Positions 21,141 through 30,974 of a stretch of DNA of 64,000 bases are shown piece by piece. The number at the start of each line of letters is the position of its first letter. The first letter of the stretch is position 1. The notes beneath the pieces are model-generated. The model searched no databases. It was not told the DNA's origin and saw only the letters and a list, made by a program, of their open reading frames with translations. The stretch lies in contig CANSRH010000001.1 in NCBI GenBank assembly GCA_947649365.1, positions 33,153-97,152 of the forward strand, in the 5' to 3' direction. The position numbers and the translations under genes were made by a program. Origin of the DNA: an uncultured Mycoplasmatota bacterium. GTDB lineage: Bacteria > Bacillota_I > Bacilli_A > RF39 > UBA660.

Positions 21141-21905
21141 CATGTTTACTACTTGTTTATTTAATCTTAAATTATCTGCTATTGTTGCAATGAATTCTGA
21201 ATTTGTAGGTTTACTTCTATCATAATCTACGCTGTGACCAAATAATTCTTCCATTAGTTCATAGTCTCCTCTAGACCAACTTACTTCAATTGCATGACGT
21301 ATTGCTCTTTCTACTCGACTAGCTGTTGTATCAAAACGAAGAGCTATTTCTGGATATATGCATTTGGTGATTCCACCGATCATATCTGGATTTTCATACA
21401 TCATGTATACACTTTCTCTTATGTATTGATATCCTCTTATGTGTGATGGAATGCCTAGGGAATGAAGTAGCTTACTGATTTCAATTTCTACTTTGGTATT
21501 TTTTGTTTCTACTTCTTCTTCTGTACTAGGATTCACAATATCCATGATTCTTTGTTCTAAAGCTTTCATTTCAAATGGCTTTAGCATATAATAATCAACA
21601 TCGTATTGGCTAACCATTTTTATCGTTGATTCTTTCTTGTAGCTTGTTAGAATAAGAACATTCTTTTTAATATCGTTCTTTTTCATCTCTTCTAAAATTG
21701 TTAATCCATCTACTTCTGGCATGATGATGTCCATGATTACCACATCATAATCATTTTGGTTCTTTAGAATGTATTCTAAGGCCTCTTTTCCATTGTTGAT
21801 TGTTTTTACTACATTTATAACTGCGTGACTACTAAAATACTGCACTGTCTTATTTGTGATTGCTGCGCTATCGTCAATCATAAGTACGTTAATAGTTGAT
21901 TTCAT
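21135..21905 (-). CDS. spo0A: Stage 0 sporulation response regulator Spo0A
   Basis: Receiver domain VLMIDDSAAI...VVIMDIIMPEVDG...LTSYKK plus Spo0A effector helix region TTASRVERAIRHAIEVSWSRGD. Confidence 0.95.
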   Translation of the reverse strand: MKSTINVLMIDDSAAITNKTVQYFSSHAVINVVKTINNGKEALEYILKNQNDYDVVIMDIIMPEVDGLTILEEMKKNDIKKNVLILTSYKKESTIKMVSQYDVDYYMLKPFEMKALEQRIMDIVNPSTEEEVETKNTKVEIEISKLLHSLGIPSHIRGYQYIRESVYMMYENPDMIGGITKCIYPEIALRFDTTASRVERAIRHAIEVSWSRGDYELMEELFGHSVDYDRSKPTNSEFIATIADNLRLNKQVVNMG

Positions 21906-22026
21906 TTTTTTCTCCTTCTTTTACTTATTTTTACTGCACGCAAGTTAATTATAAAACAAAGAAAACCCAAAATACTAGAAAATCTTTTGTAATGTTGTGT
22001 CAAGTCGTGTCTAATGCTGTCATTTT

Positions 22027-22728
22027 TTAAAAGTTTACAAGAATTTGTCTAATATTTTCGGGGTTATTCGCACTATTTCCAATCAAAAAACCATCCAATT
22101 TGTCTATCTTTGTGAGTATTTTGCAATTTTCTGGAGTAATTCCTCCACCATAAAGAAATGGAGTGTCGAGATGAAAATTATTTTTTATATATTCTTTGGT
22201 AGTTTGACAGATTTTTGCTAATTTTTCTGGCGGAATGGTTTCTGTTTTTCCAATGAGCGAAGGAGGTTCGTAAGCTAGTAGGATGTTTTCTTGTTCTTGT
22301 TTTTTTAATGGCGCTACTATCAATGTTAGAAAGTTTATTATTTCTTGTGTTATTTTTTCTTCGCTCTTTTCTTCTGTTGTTCCAATACACAAAACCACTT
22401 TTATTTTTGCTTTTGTGGCATTTTTTATTTTTACTTTTATATTTTCTATGGTGTCTTTTGTTTCTGCATGATTTAAAAGGCAGTAGGATACTTTTAAACT
22501 TGCTATGTCTTTTGCTAAAATTTCACCTGTATGGGCACCATTTTCATAAATGGATAAATTTTGACTTCCTATTTTGTAAGGTGCATCATAAAAAAAAGCT
22601 AGAAAGGGAGAAGAAGGAAAAACGACCATTTCTATTTGTTCCGCCAAGAATTCCTTTAGTTTCTTCTTATATTCTAGTATTTCGTTTACATTTTTGTTTG
22701 TTTTTAAGTTAATCATCAAGTACTTCAA
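22027..22728 (-). CDS. tpiA: Divergent triosephosphate isomerase
   Basis: 233 aa; catalytic Lys (MINLKTN), His (LLNHAETK), Glu (LAYEPPSLIGK), YGGGITPEN phosphate site; downstream of pgk. Confidence 0.85.
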   Translation of the reverse strand: MKYLMINLKTNKNVNEILEYKKKLKEFLAEQIEMVVFPSSPFLAFFYDAPYKIGSQNLSIYENGAHTGEILAKDIASLKVSYCLLNHAETKDTIENIKVKIKNATKAKIKVVLCIGTTEEKSEEKITQEIINFLTLIVAPLKKQEQENILLAYEPPSLIGKTETIPPEKLAKICQTTKEYIKNNFHLDTPFLYGGGITPENCKILTKIDKLDGFLIGNSANNPENIRQILVNF

Positions 22729-23932
22729 TTTGCTTAGCCTCCATAATACTTTCTATTCCTACTAAGGAACCTTTTGTTAAATATTCTAGTGTTGCTCCAC
22801 CACCACAGGAAAGGTAGGTAAATTCGTTTTGGTATCCTAGCCGTTTTACTGCTCCCACAGAGTCTCCTCCACCAACAACTACAATTGCATTTTGATTTTT
22901 TAAAATATTGAATAATTCTTTTGTACCATTCGAAAAACGGATGTCTTCATAAAAGCCCATGGTTCCATTTAAGAATATTGTTTTACTAGCAGCAATTGCC
23001 GTTTTGTATTTTTCTAATGTTTTGACTCCTATATCTAATATGACATCGTTGTCGCCGATTTCATTTATTTTTTTGTATCTGGCATAGGATTCGTCATACG
23101 TACTTCCAACGACTGCGTCTAAGGGTAACATTAGTTTTTCTCGATAGTTTAACATAATTTGTTTTAATTTTTCCATGGTGTATTCACTTTCAGTCGCTAA
23201 GGAAGAACCAATATTAAAGTTGAGTGTTTTTAAGAAACTATTGGCTAGTCCTCCTGCTAGTAGTAAGTGGTCGCATTTTGGAAGAAGAGTCTCGATTAGT
23301 TTTAGTTTGTCTTCTACTTTTGCTCCCCCCATAATGACTGTGAAAGGATGTTCTGGATTTTTTAAGAATCGTTCTAAAGAGGCTAGTTCTCTTTCGACAG
23401 AGAACCCGATACAACTTGGTAAAAATTTGGTTATTCCTACGGTCGATGCATGTTCTCTATGTGCACTTGCAAAAGCATCCATGACAAATACATCTGCTAA
23501 AGAGGCAAAAAAGGCTGCAAGTTGAATGTTGTTGTTGCTTTCTAATTTGTTTGGAACATCTAAAAATCTTGTGTTCTCCAGTAATAAAATATCTCTTGGG
23601 AGCATCATTTGAATTCTTTCTGGTAGTGAGGGATCCATGACTTCTTTATTAAAGTACACTTCTCTTCCTACCAATTCTTTTAATCGTTTTGCGACTGGTT
23701 CTAAAGAGTGATAGTATTTATCTTGTTCCGTCCTAACTTTTCCTAAATGACTTAAAAGGATTATTTTACAATTGTTTTTGATTAAATACCGAATGGTTTC
23801 TAAACTTTCTACAATTTTTGTGTCGTCTAAAATGATTCCATTTTGTATAGGAATATTATAATCGCAACGAACGATTACTCGTTTGTCTTTTAAGTCCATA
23901 TTTTCAATTCTTTGTTTCATATGCATCACCAA
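22709..23932 (-). CDS. pgk: Phosphoglycerate kinase
   Basis: RVIVRCDYNIPIQNG, LLSHLGKV, MGGAKVEDKL, GGGDSVGAVK. Confidence 0.97.
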   Translation of the reverse strand: MVMHMKQRIENMDLKDKRVIVRCDYNIPIQNGIILDDTKIVESLETIRYLIKNNCKIILLSHLGKVRTEQDKYYHSLEPVAKRLKELVGREVYFNKEVMDPSLPERIQMMLPRDILLLENTRFLDVPNKLESNNNIQLAAFFASLADVFVMDAFASAHREHASTVGITKFLPSCIGFSVERELASLERFLKNPEHPFTVIMGGAKVEDKLKLIETLLPKCDHLLLAGGLANSFLKTLNFNIGSSLATESEYTMEKLKQIMLNYREKLMLPLDAVVGSTYDESYARYKKINEIGDNDVILDIGVKTLEKYKTAIAASKTIFLNGTMGFYEDIRFSNGTKELFNILKNQNAIVVVGGGDSVGAVKRLGYQNEFTYLSCGGGATLEYLTKGSLVGIESIMEAKQIEVLDD

Positions 23933-23972
23933 TTTTCTAGAATAATCTATCTTTTTTCATAAGTAAAGTTTT

Positions 23973-24983
23973 TTATTTGTTTTCAAACATTTTTTTAGCC
24001 GTACGAAGCATTTGACAGGTGTAACCAGTTTCATTATCGTACCAAGAAGCGATTTTCACTAGTTGTTTTCCGTCACTTTCTACTACTTTCGTTAGAGAAG
24101 CATCGACAAGGGAACCACATTTTTTTCCAATGATATCACTAGATACAATTGGGTCAAAGGTTACTTTTAAGGTTTCATTTTGAGCACTTATAAGAGCAGT
24201 ATTGATTTCTTCTATAGTTACATTTCTTTTTAATTCTAAGACCAAATCACATAATGAACCATCACTTACTGGTACACGATAAGCAAGTCCATCTACTTTT
24301 CCCATCAGCTTAGGAATCACTTCTCCGATTGCTTTTGTTACTCCTGTTGAGGTAGGAATAATATTTTGCGCAGCAGCACGACCTCTTCTTTCTTTGATTC
24401 CTTTTTTGTGAGGGATATCAAGTGTTGCTTGGTCATTGGTGTACGCATGAATAGTGCTCATAAAACATTTTTCTATACCAAAGTTATCTTCTATCACTTT
24501 TAAGACAGGAGCTAAGCAGTTCGTTGTACAAGAAGCACCTGAAATAATTTGATCTTCGTTTGTTAGAATGTTATCGTTTACATTGTAAACAATGGTTTTA
24601 ATATTGTCTTTTGCAGGAGCAGAGATGAGTACTTTTTTGGCTCCCGCTTTTCTATGTTTCTTTGCTCCTTCTATATTTGTAAATAAACCTGTACATTCTA
24701 GCACTAAGTCGATTCCTAATTCTCCCCATGGTAAGTTTTCTGGGTCTTTTTCTTTGTATACTTTGATTCTCTTTTTGTTGTTGATTACGAGTTCATCGTT
24801 ATCAAATTTGATTAAGTCTTCATGAAATGCACGATGATTTGTGTCATATTTTAAGAGATAAGCAAGCTCTTCTGGGTCTGTTAAGTCATTGATTGCTATG
24901 ATGTCAAAATCAGTTCCCGTTATCATTTCTCGAAATGCTACTCTTCCTATTCTTCCAAATCCATTAATTGCTACTTTTATCAT
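23973..24983 (-). CDS. gap: Glyceraldehyde-3-phosphate dehydrogenase
   Basis: INGFGRIGRVAFRE, SGASCTTNCLAPV, WYDNETGYTCQM. Confidence 0.98.
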   Translation of the reverse strand: MIKVAINGFGRIGRVAFREMITGTDFDIIAINDLTDPEELAYLLKYDTNHRAFHEDLIKFDNDELVINNKKRIKVYKEKDPENLPWGELGIDLVLECTGLFTNIEGAKKHRKAGAKKVLISAPAKDNIKTIVYNVNDNILTNEDQIISGASCTTNCLAPVLKVIEDNFGIEKCFMSTIHAYTNDQATLDIPHKKGIKERRGRAAAQNIIPTSTGVTKAIGEVIPKLMGKVDGLAYRVPVSDGSLCDLVLELKRNVTIEEINTALISAQNETLKVTFDPIVSSDIIGKKCGSLVDASLTKVVESDGKQLVKIASWYDNETGYTCQMLRTAKKMFENK

Positions 24984-25003
24984 TTTTTCTTTTTCCTTTC
25001 TTG

Positions 25004-26644
25004 TTATCCAATAAATTCTCTTAATATGGAATCTTTACTAATGTATTCACTTGGAATCGGATAAAAACCTTGTAAAGATTTTATAAGTCTTCTTGCTTCT
25101 TCATAATAAGGGGAGTCTAGTCCTACTGAGTAGAGTAGTGGCTCTACAAATACTTTTAGTACTCCTACTTCAAATACATAAGCGGTATTTATTACAGTAT
25201 CTGCTTGATGCACGTATGGGAAGATGTATTTTTCTTCTCCTTCTCTAACACTTTGCCACAGCTCTATGGTTTTTGCGACATCTGTTCCACGAGTACGATT
25301 GTCTCTTATGATTCTTCTTAATAGTCGTAAGTCTACTGTCGATACATAGTTATGTCTATCAATTCCTAAAGGAATAAATGGACTTAAGTAAATTTTATAT
25401 TTGTATTTTTCTTCAATGTCTGGAGTTAATTCATCGTTTAGGCAGTGTAAGCCTTCTATTAGAAGAATACTGTTTTCTTCCATTTTTACACCGTTTGCTC
25501 TTCTATTTTTTTTACCTATCACAAAATCATAGATGGGCAAATGAACTTCTTCTCCTTCTAATAAAGCCTTTAAGTCTTTATTAAATAAATGGGTATCTAT
25601 TGCTTCTAAGCATTCAAAGTCATATTCGCCCTTTTTGTTTTTGGGAGTCTCTTCATGGTCTTTGTAGTAATCATCAACAGAAATAGGAATGGTATTAAAT
25701 CCCAAAGATTTTAGATAGCTAGCCAGTCTTTTGGTAGTGGTTGTTTTTCCTGTAGAAGAAGGGCCAGAAATTAAAATAATTTTTTTCTCTTTGCTTTCTT
25801 TTATTCTTCTTGCAACATGGGCGATTTCTTCATTAAATACAAGCTCATTGGCTTCAATGATTTCTTTGATTTTACTTTCACTGATTTGTTTATTTAAATC
25901 AGCAAGATAAGGGATATGCATTATATCTAACCATTTTTTCCCTTCATTAAATGTAGCAATAATATTTTCATAGTGAACATATTCTGGTACTAAGCCTTCC
26001 GTTCTACTGCTTGGATAGACTAAAACGATTTTATTATTTCCTAAATAAACTAAATCAAATTTACTAATTTTTCGTGAATTGTAAGGCAATTCTGTATAGT
26101 AATAATTGTAGTAATTTTTTAATTTTTGAAATGTTACTACATCGGTGTTTGTGTTATGAATATTGGTAGCTTTTTCTATTTGCCCCTGTTTTTTAAAATA
26201 TTGTATGGCTTCTTTCTTATTCACATTGTATCTTTCTATCTTTTCATTTTCACCAATGATTTTAGACATAGCTGCTTTTATTTTATTTAAATCTTCTTTG
26301 ATAACGGAATGTGGTCCAATAATTTCGGTCATTATTCCTTTTGGTACACTATGTAAAAATTCTACTTCTACGTCTTTCATTGTTTCTTTTACTGCCACTT
26401 CAAAAATAAATTTCAAAGCTGCTTGGTACATGCGGTATCCATAGGGATCCAAAACATCAATGAATTCTATTGTGCAGGATTTCGTTAATTTGGATGTCAT
26501 TGCTACAATTTCATTCCCTATTTTGGCACCTAAAATGATATGTGGCATTTTGTTTTGGTAATATTCCGCTACTTCATACAAAATTGTTCCTATTGGAAAA
26601 TTTTTAGATGTTCCATCTTTAAAGGTTATAATTATTTCTTGCAT
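25004..26644 (-). CDS. Uridine kinase-like nucleoside kinase with N-terminal TGS/ThrRS-like domains
   Basis: 546 aa; ISGPSSTGKTTTTKRLASYL, SVDDYYKDHEETP, ThrRS-like N-terminus. Confidence 0.9.
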   Translation of the reverse strand: MQEIIITFKDGTSKNFPIGTILYEVAEYYQNKMPHIILGAKIGNEIVAMTSKLTKSCTIEFIDVLDPYGYRMYQAALKFIFEVAVKETMKDVEVEFLHSVPKGIMTEIIGPHSVIKEDLNKIKAAMSKIIGENEKIERYNVNKKEAIQYFKKQGQIEKATNIHNTNTDVVTFQKLKNYYNYYYTELPYNSRKISKFDLVYLGNNKIVLVYPSSRTEGLVPEYVHYENIIATFNEGKKWLDIMHIPYLADLNKQISESKIKEIIEANELVFNEEIAHVARRIKESKEKKIILISGPSSTGKTTTTKRLASYLKSLGFNTIPISVDDYYKDHEETPKNKKGEYDFECLEAIDTHLFNKDLKALLEGEEVHLPIYDFVIGKKNRRANGVKMEENSILLIEGLHCLNDELTPDIEEKYKYKIYLSPFIPLGIDRHNYVSTVDLRLLRRIIRDNRTRGTDVAKTIELWQSVREGEEKYIFPYVHQADTVINTAYVFEVGVLKVFVEPLLYSVGLDSPYYEEARRLIKSLQGFYPIPSEYISKDSILREFIG

Positions 26645-26723
26645 ACTTTACCCCTCGTATTCTCTTTTATTTTATCATAAAATTGATTATTTTGTCATAA
26701 AAACATATAGTCAAAATAAAACA

Positions 26724-26755
26724 AAAACTTTGTTTTTTATTCAAACAAAGTTTTC
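26724..26755. terminator. Rho-independent terminator
   Basis: AAAACTTTG...CAAAGTTTT hairpin flanked by A and T runs. Confidence 0.6.
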
Positions 26756-26770
26756 TCTCTTTTTCTTTCA

Positions 26771-27190
26771 TTATCGTATAGGTGATTCTGAATTGTTTTC
26801 ACTTATTCTTGCTTCATTTTGATAGTTTAAAAAGACATTCGTTTTATCAAACACAATTGTTCCTTTTACTAATTGTTCTAGTAAACCTGGCATCAAATTC
26901 ATACAATCATCTACTTGAGAACTAGCAAATGCAAGTTTGATTCCTGTCGTAGCTTTTAGGAAAGATTTTAATTCTTCTCCAACTTGAGAAATTGCTTCTG
27001 TTGGTTTTTTTGTTATAACCCAAACTTGAATCGTTTGAATCTGATTTTTTGCATCTCTTTTTATCTGATACTCTTCTTCTTCTGTTATTATAACGTCACT
27101 GCTTAAAAATTTTGTATAAAATGCACAAAGTATATTTTCATCTGTTTCAAACAATTTAGAAACTATCATGTTTATATATTTTTCTTGCAT
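26771..27190 (-). CDS. Hypothetical protein
   Basis: Open 139-aa frame preceded by an SD-like sequence. Confidence 0.6.
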   Translation of the reverse strand: MQEKYINMIVSKLFETDENILCAFYTKFLSSDVIITEEEEYQIKRDAKNQIQTIQVWVITKKPTEAISQVGEELKSFLKATTGIKLAFASSQVDDCMNLMPGLLEQLVKGTIVFDKTNVFLNYQNEARISENNSESPIR

Positions 27191-27329
27191 ATTTATCCCC
27201 CTTTCTTTTGAGAGCTTATTCTAGCAAAATACTTTTCTTCTGTCAATTATTATTTTATTGCACAATTAGACATCTTTTTTTCGTATATTCTTATTTCTTT
27301 TATCTATGATAGTAATAGGTGATGCAAAA

Positions 27330-27893
27330 ATGAATATTATTCCAACTGTTATTGAAAAAAGCAGTAATCGGGAGTACGCTTTTGATTTGTATTCTAGACT
27401 TTTAAAGGACCGCATCGTGTTTTTAACAGGAGAAATCAATATGGAGTCTGCTAATGTAGTGATTAGTGAGCTTTTGTATTTGGATTCTTTAAACCATGAA
27501 GAAATTTGTTTGTATATCAATAGTCCTGGTGGAGAAGTTTGCAGTGGATTTGCTATTTTTGATACTATGGCTTTTATAAAGAGCAATGTAAGAACAATTG
27601 TGGTTGGTATGGCCGCTAGTATGGCTGCCTTCTTACTTGCTTGTGGCGATACAAGATGTGCACTTAAAAATGCTGAGGTTATGATCCATCAACCTCTTGG
27701 TGGCATTCAAGGTCAAGCAACGGATATTAAGATTGTTGCTGATCATATTTTAAAAACTAAGAAAAAATTGATTGATATTTTGGCAAAGAAAACCAAGAAA
27801 AAAACCTCTATTTTAGAGGCCGATATGGAGCGGGATTATTACATGGATAGTAAAGAAGCTTTGGATTATGGAATTATTGATGAAATTCTTTAA
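27330..27893 (+). CDS. clpP: ATP-dependent Clp protease proteolytic subunit
   Basis: MNIIPTVIEKSSNREYAFDLYSRLLKDRIVFLTGEI...GMAASMAAFLLACG...VMIHQPLGGIQGQATDI. Confidence 0.97.
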   Translation: MNIIPTVIEKSSNREYAFDLYSRLLKDRIVFLTGEINMESANVVISELLYLDSLNHEEICLYINSPGGEVCSGFAIFDTMAFIKSNVRTIVVGMAASMAAFLLACGDTRCALKNAEVMIHQPLGGIQGQATDIKIVADHILKTKKKLIDILAKKTKKKTSILEADMERDYYMDSKEALDYGIIDEIL

Positions 27894-27901
27894 TTCCTTT
27901 T

Positions 27902-28537
27902 TTATTTTTCACAAATTTCCCTTAGTTCTTGTTTAGTTAAGTGTTTCATTCTTGTTACTACGTCTTCTTTTTTAGTACTTTCTAGTAATTCTTTAAAATA
28001 ATAAAGTTGCAAACGATTGTATTTTTCTGTAGCTGATCCTTTTGTAATTACTTCTAAACTTTTGCTATTGTAATGATAAGTTTCTTCTTTTGGCGAATAA
28101 TCTGGTAACCAAATTACATTCATTAGGTGAGCCCATTCGTTTATGGTATTGTCTTCAAATAAAACAGGATGATTCGTTTCTAAATCACAAAATAACGCAT
28201 AGTTATGCATGCCATTTGGCATTGTTTCTTGTTTCTTTTTCCAATCAATGCTCACAAAATCGGGTTGACCATCGTTAATCGTATCATTCAATCTTGCTAT
28301 ATGATTAATATAAACTAGTAAATTGCTACTTTCTTTTGTTTCTTGAAATACAGATAAATAGGTATTTCTTAAAATGACGTCATTTGTTATTGCATTAACT
28401 TTTTCTTTGTCTACATTAAAATAATTGAAAGCAAATTTATTATTTAGAGATCCATTGAAAAAATATATCAGTCTTTTTTTACCTTCTATTAGCTCTTTGT
28501 ACTCTTTTTTAGCTTTTGATAATTCCATATCTGTCAT
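27902..28537 (-). CDS. Hypothetical protein
   Basis: 211-aa open frame, no recognised family. Confidence 0.55.
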   Translation of the reverse strand: MTDMELSKAKKEYKELIEGKKRLIYFFNGSLNNKFAFNYFNVDKEKVNAITNDVILRNTYLSVFQETKESSNLLVYINHIARLNDTINDGQPDFVSIDWKKKQETMPNGMHNYALFCDLETNHPVLFEDNTINEWAHLMNVIWLPDYSPKEETYHYNSKSLEVITKGSATEKYNRLQLYYFKELLESTKKEDVVTRMKHLTKQELREICEK

Positions 28538-28593
28538 TTGTTTTCCTTCTTTCTTAAGTGATTATTCTATCATTCTGTTGTTATGCTGTAAAT

Positions 28594-29514
28594 TTATTTT
28601 TTGTATTGTTCTATTATTTTTTTTATTTTAATAAAATGATGGTTGATTCCTGATTTCCCTATTTTATAATCCGTTTCTAAAGAAATGATTTCTGCTAGTT
28701 CTGCATAGGAAGATTCGGGATATTTGTATCGGTATTCTAGTACAATTTTGGTGTGTTCATCAAACAAGTCCATTAAGTCATTTTCTTTTAAGTAGGTAAT
28801 GTCTTCTATCTGCTTCATTCCTGTTGTTGTTGTTTTTTCTTGGTTGGCAATTTCACAGTTGTTTAAGCGATTGACCATATTTTTGTGGTCTCTATAGATT
28901 CGTATATCTTCAAAATAGAATAGTGATTGAATTGCATTAAACATTTTTATTAAATCACTTATAGCTTCTGCACTTTTGATATAGGTTATGTATCGATTGT
29001 TTCTTTTTAACACTTTGGCTTCTAAGTTTAAACTTTTTAGTAATTTTTTTATAAAGTCTGCGTCTGTTTTGGTTAAAAATGTAAATTCTAAATGATACCC
29101 ACTTGTACTTGGGTCGTTTATAGAACCAGTGGTTAGAAAGGCTCCTTTTAAAAAAGCTACTTTTTCTTCAAAGGAATCGTAATAGTTTTCATTGACTTTT
29201 CGTTTTTTTCCTTTGTCAAAAATGTACAATGCTTCTAAAATGAATTCCAATTTTTCTTTTATTTCTAAAATATAAATTTGTTTGACGCGAAAACGTTTTT
29301 GATTTCGAATGATTATTGTGATGTTGATGCCAAATATTTCTTTTAAATAGGAATAAATTCTTCTTGCTATTTTGGCATTTTCACTCGTGATAGTCATTTT
29401 TTCTTTTGTGATTTTTGCATCGTATCGTACTATGGCGGAGAGTTCTGCTCTTTTTTCTATTTGATTTCCTTCTAAACTGGTAATTTCTTCTTTTAAACGA
29501 CTTGAAAATGTCAT
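28594..29514 (-). CDS. whiA: DNA-binding protein WhiA
   Basis: FLKGAFLTTGSINDPSTSGYHLEF, C-terminal HTH SYAELAEIISLETDYKIGKSGINHHFIKI. Confidence 0.94.
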   Translation of the reverse strand: MTFSSRLKEEITSLEGNQIEKRAELSAIVRYDAKITKEKMTITSENAKIARRIYSYLKEIFGINITIIIRNQKRFRVKQIYILEIKEKLEFILEALYIFDKGKKRKVNENYYDSFEEKVAFLKGAFLTTGSINDPSTSGYHLEFTFLTKTDADFIKKLLKSLNLEAKVLKRNNRYITYIKSAEAISDLIKMFNAIQSLFYFEDIRIYRDHKNMVNRLNNCEIANQEKTTTTGMKQIEDITYLKENDLMDLFDEHTKIVLEYRYKYPESSYAELAEIISLETDYKIGKSGINHHFIKIKKIIEQYKK

Positions 29515-29560
29515 GGTATCTTCCTTTCTAGTAATAGTGGTATCTTGTTAGGTTTCCTTT

Positions 29561-30103
29561 TCATTTTTTCATTAAAATGGTTTGTAGGATTCTACTGATT
29601 CCTGTTTTTAAGTCATATTTTTTCTTGTATGGTTCTACTAAAATCGTTACAAGTTCGTATTTGTTTCCAAATACAATGTCACTTAACATTTGGTCTCCTA
29701 TCATGGCTGTATTGTTTTTTTTAATCTGTATTTCTTTTTTTATTTTTTTGTATGCGGTTTTGGTAGGTTTGCTTGCATTCGCAATCCCTTTTACTTGTAA
29801 CTTTTCAGCAACTGGCTTTACTCTGGATTCTTTATTATTGGATAATAGACAAATAGTAAATTCTTTTTTTAAGTGTTCAAAAAAATGTTCTAGTTCTACT
29901 GTTACTTTTGTTTCGTTGACGGGCATTATGGTGTTATCAATATCAAAAATCAAATGCTTTATTCCTTGTTGTTTTAATTGTTTGTAGTTGATGCTATAGA
30001 TGTCTTTTACATAGTGATGAGGAGTGATTAAAAAAATGGCTTGTTTGTTGTTCTTCCATGCACCCCAAAATATAGTTAGCATTTCTTTGTTTGGCTTTTT
30101 CAA
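29561..30103 (-). CDS. YqeG-family HAD phosphatase
   Basis: HLIFDIDNTIMPVNE, LLSNNKESRV, NTAMIGDQMLSDIVFGNK. Confidence 0.9.
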   Translation of the reverse strand: MKKPNKEMLTIFWGAWKNNKQAIFLITPHHYVKDIYSINYKQLKQQGIKHLIFDIDNTIMPVNETKVTVELEHFFEHLKKEFTICLLSNNKESRVKPVAEKLQVKGIANASKPTKTAYKKIKKEIQIKKNNTAMIGDQMLSDIVFGNKYELVTILVEPYKKKYDLKTGISRILQTILMKK

Positions 30104-30193
30104 TTGATGGTTCCCTTCTTTTCTTTTCTTAAAATTTTAAGGTATTCATTTTTCTTTTTTAGAACACCTCTTTTATTATTATATCTTTGCCAC

Positions 30194-30220
30194 TAAAAAA
30201 AAGAAACTAAATTGTTTCCT
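30194..30220 (-). terminator. Rho-independent terminator
   Basis: Minus strand GAAAC-AATTTA-GTTTC followed by T8. Confidence 0.65.
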
Positions 30221-30916
30221 TTATCTTGCGCTGGTATGTTGATTTTTATTTTCTACAATCATGGAACGACCTTCTTCAATATCTATCTTTTCTTCTGGAG
30301 ATATTACCATCACACGGATATTTAATAAACAATTTTCTAGAGCGGTTCGCTCTTCTGATTGCCATTCACTTCCTAACAAATATAAATCATAGCCTTCTTT
30401 CCAACGCTGATAGTTCAATATTGTTGGTTTTTTCAAATATCGATTTATTATTTTTTTGTAACTTTGCTCCAAATCTTGGAATTGTTCCGTAGAGGCTAAT
30501 CGTATTTTTAATAAAGATTCTGCTAGTTGTTTATATTCACTCCTATGTAATTCTCGACCCAAGCAATATAAATCATAACCAGCTACCATTTGCTTAGAGT
30601 TACTTGAATCCAATGAAACATCAAGTAAATATCGATTTACCATTCTATTGTAGATTTGTTCTTTTTGATCCATTAAACTTTCTTGAATATCAGTGACTTG
30701 GAAAGCATCATCAGTAGTTATCATCTCAACATCCGCTTTTTTTATAAATTGTGATATTATATTGGCAAGGTCTTGATAAGACTCTTTTCCTTGACAATAG
30801 AGTTGATACCCGTATAGGAACTCCTCCATTGACATTTTCCTACAATCATTTTTAATTATGAAATCATAGACGCTTTTTTTATATTCTTGGTTTGTAGAAA
30901 TTTCTTCATTTTCCAT
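30221..30916 (-). CDS. Hypothetical protein with three internal repeats
   Basis: Repeats centred on YGYQLYCQGKE / AGYDLYCLGRE / EGYDLYLLGSE. Confidence 0.6.
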   Translation of the reverse strand: MENEEISTNQEYKKSVYDFIIKNDCRKMSMEEFLYGYQLYCQGKESYQDLANIISQFIKKADVEMITTDDAFQVTDIQESLMDQKEQIYNRMVNRYLLDVSLDSSNSKQMVAGYDLYCLGRELHRSEYKQLAESLLKIRLASTEQFQDLEQSYKKIINRYLKKPTILNYQRWKEGYDLYLLGSEWQSEERTALENCLLNIRVMVISPEEKIDIEEGRSMIVENKNQHTSAR

Positions 30917-30974
30917 ACAAAAACCCCCTTATTGAGAGGGTATTATATACTATGAGTTCTTTCATGTCAACTTT

